Below are positions 8,364 through 17,100 of a stretch of DNA of 18,304 nt, one piece after another. Source of the DNA: Stephanodiscus triporus (Eukaryota > Bacillariophyta > Thalassiosirophyceae > Thalassiosirales > Thalassiosiraceae). The first letter of the stretch is position 1. Each line of letters begins with the position of its first letter. The notes beneath the pieces were generated by a model. It was given only the letters and a program-made list of their open reading frames with translations, had not been told where the DNA came from and searched no databases. The stretch spans positions 1 to 18,304 of the forward strand of contig JALLAZ010000258.1 in assembly GCA_036939755.1 (NCBI GenBank). The letters run 5' to 3'. A program made the position numbers and the translations under genes.

Positions 8364-10740
8364 TCAACCCTCAAAGTTGTCGTCAATCTCTTTGAAATAC
8401 TTGAAGAATGCCTGGAAGAACGCAACGCCATGCGCCAAATCAGCAACTCCCATCACCTCTCTAACGCTATGCATCGAAAGTTGAGGCATGCCAACGTCAA
8501 CGGTGCGAATTCCGGTAGCTGCACTCAACATTGGACCGATGGTCGTACCGCAGGGACAGTCTGATCGAACAGCAAACTCTTGCATGGGAACTTTAACCTT
8601 CGCTGCGATTTCTCTCGCAATCAAGCCAGAAACACAGTTTGTGGCGTAACGTTGATTTTGATTCATTTTGAGTGCGATTCCAGCGTTCAGTTTGGGTCCA
8701 TGATTTTTCTCATGCTTGGATGCATAGTTTGGATGAACTGCATGTGCCATATCGGCACTAACGATGAATGACTTGCGAACAGCCGATGCATGCATATCGG
8801 GATCGCGGCTGTGAGAATTCTCACTAAGAGCAGCCAAGATTCGTTGCACAGCCTCTACCATGACAGGAGACCCAGCGCCTTGTGTACTAACGCTGCCGAT
8901 TTCCTCGTGATCGAAGCATGCTATCAAAGAAATCATATCATCCTGGGCGAAATCATCGCTCTTGCTGTAATCCACGATTGTTTCCAATGCACAGAATACA
9001 GTGGCCAAGTTGTCTAACCTTGCTGAATATAGGAATTCATTCTTAATACCACCCAAACTCGCTGGTTGGCAATCAAACAGTCCCAATTCGAAATTCGCAA
9101 TTTGTTTTGTTTCGATGCCCAGTTCGGAGGCAACCAATCTCATTAGTGCAGGTTCTTGGCCTTTCGTCCATGAGTCTCCCTCTCCGGGATTATTGAGCTG
9201 CTTCCCAACTGAGGCTTCCAGTACAGCTTGCGTTCCAAGAATGGGATTAAGGTGTTCTTCTTTATTCACTTTGAACGAACCCCGTTCATCTGCTGTCTGA
9301 AGATGAATGCAAAGAGTGGACACGCGTGCTACTGGTCTGAAGATTTGAAGCATGCGCTGTTCGATCTTGTCTTTTTGCGTCTCTGGATCAACCGTCCTCA
9401 CAAGAACACTGCCTGTAATTCCAAGGTCCCTATCAAACCAAGTATGCCAGAGACTATGGTCCACATATCATCGAAGAGTTTGCAATAAGTATTGTGTCGT
9501 ATTAGTGTATGAAATGAATTGCATCAATCTTGAACACTCACCCTCCTCCATAACACTCAACTCCGATCGTAACGCATCCAGCTCCAGATCGTTTGCTCAA
9601 AGGTTTTACCTTCAAATAAGGAGAGTCTACGCAGCGAAATCAATTGTTTGAGAAAAGTGTAATTGATGGATTCATAGAACCAAGCATACAAATCTTAAAA
9701 AACTTACCAGTGTGAGCTCCAATTATTTTGAATCCATTGCCTGGCTTGTATTTAGCACCGACGGCGAAGGCCACGACGGTGGAATGGTTGATAGTGTAAT
9801 AGTAGCAACCGCCTGATGAATATTTGTCAATTGACGAGAGAGGGAACAAAAATAGATGGGCCAGTTGACCAAACGGCGTTGAGATCGAATAAAAATTATC
9901 AGCATCTTCCTCTCTACTTCAATCTCACCTGGACTAAGCTTCCCCGCAAATGGCTCCTTCTTGCTCAATTTTATAAATCCCGCCTCATTCAAAGTATCAC
10001 TACAAGTCTTGGTAGCTAAAAATGGATCAGTGCTTTTCGTGAGGAATTCACACGCCCTCTTTCCAATCGCTATATGATCCCCGTACTCCCTATCGATGTC
10101 AACGGTGGTGTCAGGGCTGACGTTGCCCTTATCCAGTTTTGAATGAAGACGACGCACCCGTTGCTGGAGGGCTCGGTCTTTCGTTTCAGCATCGCTATAT
10201 AATTCCATATTTGCGGAGAAGAAGAGAGAGATGAAGATCTGATTTGTTATCCATCTCCAAAATACGTATGTTTTTTAATCTCGACGAACAGTAACTCACG
10301 TGAAACCATTAGAAAGCATTGCCTGGTGGGTATCGTTCGGTGCGGTTGCGGCTTGATGAATAATTGTAGACAAGGCAAACAAGACGTCGGAAGTAGGGAT
10401 TCGCACACCCCAATGATAATCACAATTTCAATTTTCTTACCTGCGGCACACTCAACATCTTGCTCTTGATCATCAGCAATGCCGCACGTTGCACGCGTTC
10501 GTCGTCATCCCTGCGGTACTTTTTTGTCGGCGGTTCTTCCTCCTCCATTTTCATCGGAGGCGATTCGCTCTTCACTGGGGAAGATGTCATCATGATTTCC
10601 GAGCTAGTTGACGGCATAGAGGGATAATAATAACTGTCCTCAGGTCGGCTGTGTCGGCGTGGATTAACTCGATTTGAGGAGTTCGAATCGGTTCTTTGGA
10701 AATTTGTGGCGTTTAGGTCGTGAGGATGGAGCTGCGCCAT
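8364..10740 (-). CDS. psq-like HTH fused to M18 aspartyl aminopeptidase
   Basis: I infer six exons: 10740-10441, 10322-10300 (only 23 nt), 10194-9929, 9812-9708, 9626-9542 and 9453-8364, all in phase, giving 622 aa. Residues 1-75 are disordered, with an acidic patch and PPTKKYRR. Residues 78-130 form a psq-like helix-turn-helix ([15 protein letters not shown], then AMLSNGFT, then [12 protein letters not shown]) assembled from three exons. From about residue 150 it is a full M18 metallopeptidase, which removes N-terminal Asp/Glu from peptides. The visible metal-site motifs are GAHTDSP (H230), [31 protein letters not shown] and SMHSVREV, plus [14 protein letters not shown]. Both parts share exon 3 (10194-9929) with no stop between, so the fusion is genomic. 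An ATG at 10208 could instead start a shorter 519-residue protein that keeps RVRRL but lacks helix one. The peptidase call is firm; the use of exons 1-2 is less sure. Confidence 0.85.
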
Positions 10741-10974
10741 GTGTAAGTCGTTCGTTACAACACATACTCTACTTACACAGAGTTCTCACCATATATATCG
10801 TACAAAAAATACCAGAGATGTGTTGTTACAACGTTACACCACGTGGATGCACGTATGTACATAATTGTACCATACACTTACACAATAGCCGCTTTGTCTT
10901 GGGATGTTTGTGGGGAATTGGCCAAAGACGAAACTTATGGCACATGCATGGGTGAATGTGAATTGTGAAGAAGC
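10741..10974. promoter_or_regulatory. Divergent promoter region, HTH-M18 / CTD phosphatase
   Basis: This 234-bp interval separates two divergent start codons. It holds an inverted pair, ACAACACAT (near 10757-10765) and ATGTGTTGT (near 10818-10826), and an ATCGTACA at 10797-10804 that is 8 of 9 bases of the motif repeated upstream of the aminodeoxychorismate synthase gene. It also has several GTAC tetranucleotides around 10857-10869. No ORF was seen that is independent of the flanking genes. Confidence 0.45.
10839..10846. promoter_or_regulatory. CCACGTGG (G-box/E-box palindrome)
   Basis: An exact 8-bp palindrome with the CACGTG core bound by bHLH and bZIP factors in many eukaryotes. It lies 129 bp upstream of the phosphatase start and about 100 bp upstream of the HTH-M18 start. 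Whether it is used is unknown. Confidence 0.35.
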
Positions 10975-12345
10975 ATGAGCTCGGGTTTCCGCAATCGAGT
11001 GAAGTGGGTGGGGACGACTTCGGCGGCGTCTGTCACAGATGGCGACGCTTCGCCTGGTCCGCCATCGCAGCTGCTGACGGTGGATACCGCAGCAGCAGAG
11101 GCAGAACACGATGGAGGCACCGGGATGACGTCGGAGCAAAACCCCACAACGCCACCTGGCGTCCGCGGGCATGCTGATCTTCGCAGTCCCGGAGTGAAGA
11201 AGACACCCACGGCAGCGGGTGGTTTTTCCAATGGTTTCAGTGACGAACCTCCGAAGGGCGAACATCAGTCTTTTATACCCGACTTCATCACCCAGACAGA
11301 CAGGTTCGGCAACGCGACAACACCACGCAGCGCCGAGGGAATACAGGCCGCAAGACGAATGCATCCCTCCGGTCCAGAGCCAAACTTGCACGTCGAAGGA
11401 GGTGCGCTAGTTGAGGCCAGACACGAGGTCACCGTGAAAGAGGAAGTCAAAGAAGCTGATGCGGATGCGTATGAAACTATTCTTGACGGCTTTCGTATGA
11501 TGTGTTGCTGCCTCCTTCCAGATGAAAACAATGCTCCTCCTGGAGCGTTGTCAGGATCCAATAATGATGACCCCATTAGGAACAGCGTTAGTCCCGTTGG
11601 TTACTCTACCAGAGGGCATGATGCCCCTCTTCTGTTTGAAGAGGATTCGGCGTTGAGAAACGGGAATAACCCAGACAAAATCAAACTTCTGCCGAACCTC
11701 CATCACGATGATCAAGGAAAGAAATGCTTAGTGTTGGATCTGGATGAAACCTTAGTGCATTCTAGCTTTCGTGCGGTACCTGGTGCCGACTTTGTCATTC
11801 CCGTCCAGGTACGTTTTGATGCATTGTCTTTTTCATGCCAAACATTCCCAGGACGTTTCCTGACGATACCCATCTCTTTATATTGCCAGATTGACGACGT
11901 TGTTCACTTCGTTTATGTGATGAAACGACCTGGCGTTGACGAATTTCTCATTGAAATGGCGAAGCACTATGAAGTAGTTGTCTACACGGCTAGCCTTAAC
12001 AAGTATGCCGACCCTCTCTTGGACCTACTTGATCCCAATCGCGTCATTCGCACACGCCTCTTCCGCGAGTCCTGCGTTTTCTATGGAGGAAACTACGTAA
12101 AGGACATGAGCTTGCTCAACCGTGATTTGAGCAAGTCTATTATCATAGATAACAGTCCGAGCTCATACATGTTCCATCCTGAGAATGCCATCGATTGCAC
12201 GAGCTTTATAGACGACCCCACGGACAGAGAGTTAGAACATATAGGAAAATTTTTGATCGGAATAAAAGATGTTCTCGATGTGAGGGGGACTGTGAATTTA
12301 TGGAGGCAGTGGCCTAACATCGATTTATCGTCAACGCAAACATGA
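10975..12345 (+). CDS. SCP/FCP-type CTD phosphatase (HAD superfamily)
   Basis: Exons 10975-11808 and 11890-12345 give 429 aa. An 81-nt intron (GTACGT...GCCAG) is removed inside the catalytic domain. Residues 1-170 look disordered and Ser/Thr/Pro/Gly-rich. A Cys cluster, MMCCCLLP (about 175-182), sits where human small CTD phosphatases carry their membrane-anchoring Cys pair, so lipidation is possible. The catalytic domain runs from about 250 to 415: KKCLVLDLDETLVHSSF with the DxDxT nucleophile/acid pair D255/D257, KRPGVDEFL, YTASLNKYADP, FRESCVFYGGNYVKDMSLL and IDNSPSSYMFHPENAI. Family members dephosphorylate phosphoserine, classically on the RNA polymerase II C-terminal repeat, and some act on other proteins; the substrate here is unknown. 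The intron keeps frame and has no stop, so its retention would insert 27 residues just before the substrate-binding strand. Confidence 0.92.
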   Translation: MSSGFRNRVKWVGTTSAASVTDGDASPGPPSQLLTVDTAAAEAEHDGGTGMTSEQNPTTPPGVRGHADLRSPGVKKTPTAAGGFSNGFSDEPPKGEHQSFIPDFITQTDRFGNATTPRSAEGIQAARRMHPSGPEPNLHVEGGALVEARHEVTVKEEVKEADADAYETILDGFRMMCCCLLPDENNAPPGALSGSNNDDPIRNSVSPVGYSTRGHDAPLLFEEDSALRNGNNPDKIKLLPNLHHDDQGKKCLVLDLDETLVHSSFRAVPGADFVIPVQVRFDALSFSCQTFPGRFLTIPISLYCQIDDVVHFVYVMKRPGVDEFLIEMAKHYEVVVYTASLNKYADPLLDLLDPNRVIRTRLFRESCVFYGGNYVKDMSLLNRDLSKSIIIDNSPSSYMFHPENAIDCTSFIDDPTDRELEHIGKFLIGIKDVLDVRGTVNLWRQWPNIDLSSTQT

Positions 12346-12698
12346 CGAATAACATAAATGCATAAAACATGAATATTTAATTCAATTTTGATTATGCTAA
12401 GTAAGAATGCCGAACAATGTCACCCTCCATTTCAACGACTTGTCCCTGAGGTCTGCGTGCCCCTAGCACCTCCCCAAAGTCCCAAGCTGTCCATCCAGGT
12501 GATAGTTTGATTCTGGCTGAGAATTTCTTCCATAACCCCCCCCCCCCCCAGACCCCCAGCGCCCCCGCTCTTTTCCGCCTTTTGTTTTCGTGGCTGCGTC
12601 ACAGAAACGAGCAGAAGCTTTTTAGGTCCTACGTAGGAATTCATAATGATGCTTCGAACGTCTGTTTCCTGACGTCTCTTCTCTCAGAACTTCTCAGC
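12346..12698. other. Intergenic region with a 14-C run
   Basis: Nothing gene-like apart from an open frame that continues 64 codons upstream of the chosen start of the next gene. That extension contains a run of 14 C at 12536-12549 read as prolines and would bury the signal peptide, so I treat it as leader DNA. Confidence 0.5.
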
Positions 12699-13863
12699 AT
12701 GATGCTCTCCTCCACCATCCCCTCCGCGCCCCCCCGCATCCTGCTGCTACTGCTCCTGGCGAGCTTTTGCGGCAATGCGCGGTCCTTCGGCGGCGCCCCA
12801 ATCGTCGCGAGGTTCGGATCGGCGTCATCCACCGCTGCCAGCACGCGACTGCGCTCCTCCTCCTCGACCGCCGCCGACCAAATCGCGACCACGTCGTCGT
12901 CCGGGGAGATCGTCGCTGAACAACGCCCCCTCGATCGGGATCGGTACGTCGCGACGAATCGATTCACGGTCCGTCCCGGCCGCGGGGCGAAGTTCGAGAA
13001 GCGATGGGCCGATCGCAAGTCGCGTTTGGCGAGCCTCGAGGGGTTCAGGTACTTTCACCTGATGAGGAGGGTCGACGTTGACGGATTGGCGAATTCCGGT
13101 GAGTTTATCTCTAGTGTGTCCTTTCCTCCTTCCGTTGGGAAGACGAATCATAAATTGGATTTATCGTGGGTATTCGAACTCCCACCATCTGAATCTATTC
13201 TATCTCATGTCCGACGAAAAGACGCATTCTGCCAAATACCTTTCTTGAATCCCCAACCGCTCTCTCACCCCCTCCCTCCCACTCGTCAGGCTTCGATCCG
13301 CTAGGCGAGGACGACCCCTTCGGGAACTACGTCTCGTTCACGATATGGGCCGAGAAGAAGCACTTCGACGCATGGAGGGGGGGCGAGGCGTTCAAGGAGG
13401 CGCACGGCGGCACGTCCCTCTTCGCGTTCGTGTCGACCATGGTCGGATCGGCCATGGTCCTCAGGGGTGCGCCTAGGCCGGCCTTCTACGACGGACTACT
13501 CCACCAGAGCGTCGTGCCCGAGGTCGTGCCCGAGACCGTCGACGGCTGGAGGGACGTGGATGCCGACGGGGCGACCATTTTGCCCGCGGAATGCTTCGTG
13601 GCGTGCAACCAGTTCTTCGTCCCGCCGGAGAACGCGTTGCAGTTCGAATCGCGGTGGAGGGACCGCACGTCGAGGTTGGCGGGATGCGACGGATTCGTGA
13701 GCTTCGACCTCCTCAGGCGGGACGTCAAGGCGAAGGGACACGGCATCGCTCCCGTGGGGGACGACGAGCCGTCGTACATGACCTGCACGATCTGGAGGGA
13801 TAGGGCGGCGTTCGATGGTTGGAGGACTGGGAGTGCGTTCAGGGAGGCTCACGGGTCCGGCTC

Positions 13864-13909
<46 letters not shown>

Positions 13910-14020
13910 GAGAACGCGGGGGAGCAGCCGCAGAAGCCGCCCGCTCCGCTATGGTCCAGGCCGCCCGTACCCGTCTTCTACGAGGGAACGTTGGTGATCA
14001 GCTCTCCCGAGGGCGCGTAG
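12699..14020 (+). CDS. Plastid-targeted protein with two IsdG/ABM domains (putative heme-degrading)
   Basis: Exons 12699-13098 and 13290-14020, joined across a 191-nt intron (GTGAGT...GTCAG), give 376 aa. Residues 2-29 are a signal peptide with a six-Leu core ending NARS, followed by F30 and a Ser/Thr/Arg-rich stretch to about residue 70. That is the diatom bipartite plastid signal, and it decides the start. Two tandem domains follow (about 83-205 and 235-370). They are clearly related: NRFTV/NQFFV, FEKRWADRKSRLASLEGF/FESRWRDRTSRLAGCDGF, WRGGEAFKEAHGG/WRTGSAFREAHGS, AFYDGLL/VFYEGTL. Each keeps the Asn, Trp and His of the IsdG heme-oxygenase triad, with Trp and His ten apart as in IsdG: N87/W162/H172 and N240/W311/H321. 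Chloroplast IsdG-type enzymes are known in green algae (LFO1). Heme breakdown is therefore a reasonable inference, not proven; another ABM-type oxidation is possible. Domain 2 contains a 14-Gly insertion. Confidence 0.82.
13865..13906 (+). repeat. (GGC)14 trinucleotide repeat, poly-Gly
   Basis: Fourteen uninterrupted GGC units in frame with the IsdG-like gene, encoding a poly-glycine loop directly after the conserved AHGSGS of the second domain. The first domain has no such loop. The tract is probably length-polymorphic. Confidence 0.95.
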
Positions 14021-14134
14021 GAGGTGGAGGTGGGACGCTGTCTGTATTGAAAGAGGGTTTCGGCGGACTCTTTCGTCCGGTTGTTTGTCTTCGTCTACTA
14101 AAGTCTGAGGGAGTGAAATGGGTGTTAGATTTAA

Positions 14135-17100
14135 CTATATCATAGAACTATCATCAACATGTCTACGATGCTGAATGCGTTCCGCTGTAGTCCGGGCGAC
14201 CCAATCCGATATAGTCCTCCTCACGATTCTGCTCTTGAGTAACATTTCTTCATATTCGTCGTCAGAGTCACTCAGAGCCGTTATTGCCCCCCCACAGCCA
14301 ACACTCGCCTTCCAGAGATCTCCTGTACTGTCCAACGGAGTCAAAATCGCAGATCGTATGACAATGTTCATGTCCATGCACCCGTTCAAACTTATGTAGC
14401 CTAGACAGCCAGAATACGGACCCCTACTAACCCCTCGCTCGATCTCGTCCAAGATTTCCATAGTTCGCTGCTTGGGGGCGCCGGTCATACTCCCGCCCGG
14501 GAAACACGCCTCGATGACATCGATCGCGTGTGCGTTATCTCCATCCAGCGTACCTCGCACGGTAGAAACCATTTGATGAACCGTGGCGTAGGATTCGATC
14601 TGCATTAGCTTCGGAACGTGGACCGACCCGACTTGACAAACTCGTCCAAGATCGCTCCGTATCAAATCCACGATCATGAGGTTTTCCGCACGATCTTTCA
14701 CAGATTCGCTCAATTCAACGGCAATTTGCGAATCGACCCATCTCACGTGTTCGTTTGATTCGGCATATCCACCAGTAGTACCATCGTAACGAGCCGCGGT
14801 GCCCTTGATCGGTTTCGATTCCACGACAAATTGTCGCCTCGGAAGCTGACGTTCGCCTGAACCAAATGCACCTTTATTCGAAAATGATGTTGTACTTGGC
14901 AGGGCCTTCTTCACTGAGAGGAACCGCTCAGGCGACGAGCAACAAATGGAGACCGCGGCTGTATTCTTCGTCCACGACTGCGAACGCGAGCCTTCGTCGT
15001 TGTAAAAGTTCATGAATGCTGAAAATGGAGCTGGATTCCTTTGACGAAGAAGTTTGTATAGCTCGAATGGAGATTCGTGGTACTTCGTCTCTTTGTGGGG
15101 CGATGATTGTTTTTCGGGGAATCGAATTTCCGCCTCTAGTTGATTTGTCACGCAGAGCTCGTAGCTTTCGCCGTTTCGTATCTCCTGGTGGGAACGCGAA
15201 ATATCATTATGATATTGTGCCTTGGACCTCTTCGGAACAAATGAAACCTCAGCGGTTTCGGACCTTTCTTTGGTCGGCATCGACTCCATTTTTTGTTCGC
15301 CTCCCATGGATGTTATGTTCGATTTCAATGTGCGTATCCATGATATTGTATCAACAACATGATCTGAATTTGTCACATTATTCTCCGTTATCCCAATCAT
15401 GTACCAATCGCCGGTTAGATGATCATACAGCAAACTTCTGTCGGCGAACAAAAATGATGCCGTCGGGATGTTGGCATGAGTTTTGGTGCATGTACCAGAA
15501 GTAACCTCGTCAGCAGTCAACGACGACGTGTCTAAGTCACCACTCGCGATGACACAACCAGCTCCCCCTTCCCGTTCGAGTATTCGACATTGGGTTTCAT
15601 GTCGAACTTCGTATCCGAGATAGCCAACATATCCCCCCCGATAATCGAAAGGGACGACTAGTTCACTTCCCGCTCCCGCCAAAGCTTCCTCTTCTTGTTT
15701 ATCTTTCGCAAATTCATCTATCCTATACAAACTATATTCTTGATCTGCCATCGTCACGTCAATGTTGTTGTCGTCACTAATCATGTCATTGTTCACGTTT
15801 TCATCGAAGGCGATGATTTCTGCATGATCGACAAACTCACGTTCATCTGCCAACACTCGACGAAGGTAGGATAGAATATCCAAGTCTATTAGCTCCATTC
15901 CAACCATCTCTTCTTCCTCTCCTCCTCCTGACTTCTTGGATATGACGCGCAATCCCCTTCGCTCGACGTCATGCTCTCGTCCGAAGAATTCAATCTTACG
16001 ACTCAGAGGTCCATCGTTTGACCCCATGATGGAAAATCGACTATTGCTCGCGATGGGACATCCCTCATCGGTATTATCGGACATGGCATGCATATTAGCG
16101 TTGGTGTTGTTATTGAAATGGGCCCTCTCGCCAGTGCTACTGTCAAGCCAGAAGGAATTCGGACGGGAGGAGTATATCTCCTCGAACACCTTCCTCGGCA
16201 ATGGTAGCGAGCGGTCTCCGTCGTTGTCTACTTTGTGAATGATGACCCGATACTTCGGCTGAATGTTTGACCGATCGTCGTGCATGGTCTGGGAGGTATT
16301 ATTTGCTCCCCTCCCGGTGTCATCGTTTGATTCGTTTCCTTCATTAAGGTGGGAGGAGGGACTTTGGTTGCTAGTCTTGTTGTCGTGAACGAAGTCGCAA
16401 AAGTTACGCAATATCCGGTATCCGGCGTATCCCGTGCCGATGGACTCGGGATGAAACTGAACTCCGTAATGTGGATACGTCCTGTGACGCAACGCCATGC
16501 AAATTGCATGTCCGCTCAAGTCGTCGGTACGGTTCGTCCTCCTCCCTCGCTCGTCGGCGGGGATAGTCGCATCCGCGTTGTCTCCAACGAGACTGGTACA
16601 CCATGCGATCGGCTCGACATCCGATTCATCATCATCATCACCATAGTCGTCGAAATCGACCACCAGCGAATGATACCGAACAACGTTGAACTCCTGGGGT
16701 AGACCGCGGAACAGCCGACATGTCACGCGATCCGCCCCTTGCATCCCGCTTCCCTTTCCATCCTCCCTAAACGATGAATCGCGATCGTCGTCGTCGTCGT
16801 CGTCGTCGCCGTGGCCCTCGTCGTAAAACACCGGACTTAACAGTCCATGGACGGGACCGCGGGGCGCCAACTTCACTCGCTTACCGTATACGTGCCCGAG
16901 CGCCTGATGGCCGAGACACACGCCCAATATCGGCACGCGGGGGTTGTTCCGTATCACGTCCAGGACGATCCCCATGTCGGCCGGATGGTCCGGCCGTCCC
17001 GGCCCCGGCGACAGGATGACGCAGTCGTAGTGTTCTGCGAGCGTCGACGCGGCATGCGCCGTCGCATACGCGATCCCCCCGGCGGAGACGACGCCGACCG

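Noticed and set aside
10420..10740. Separate small gene (about 106-110 aa) upstream of the peptidase
   Set aside because: Considered seriously, since a stop is available at 10299-10297. But splicing to the peptidase exon completes a recognisable psq-like HTH motif, so the fused model is favoured.
12507..12698. Upstream in-frame start for the IsdG-like protein
   Set aside because: It would put 64 residues, including a poly-C-encoded Pro run, in front of a clear N-terminal signal peptide.
13486..13852. Minus-strand ORFs of 100-118 codons opposite the IsdG-like gene
   Set aside because: They are high-GC shadows without recognisable motifs or splice structure, lying over a conserved domain on the other strand.
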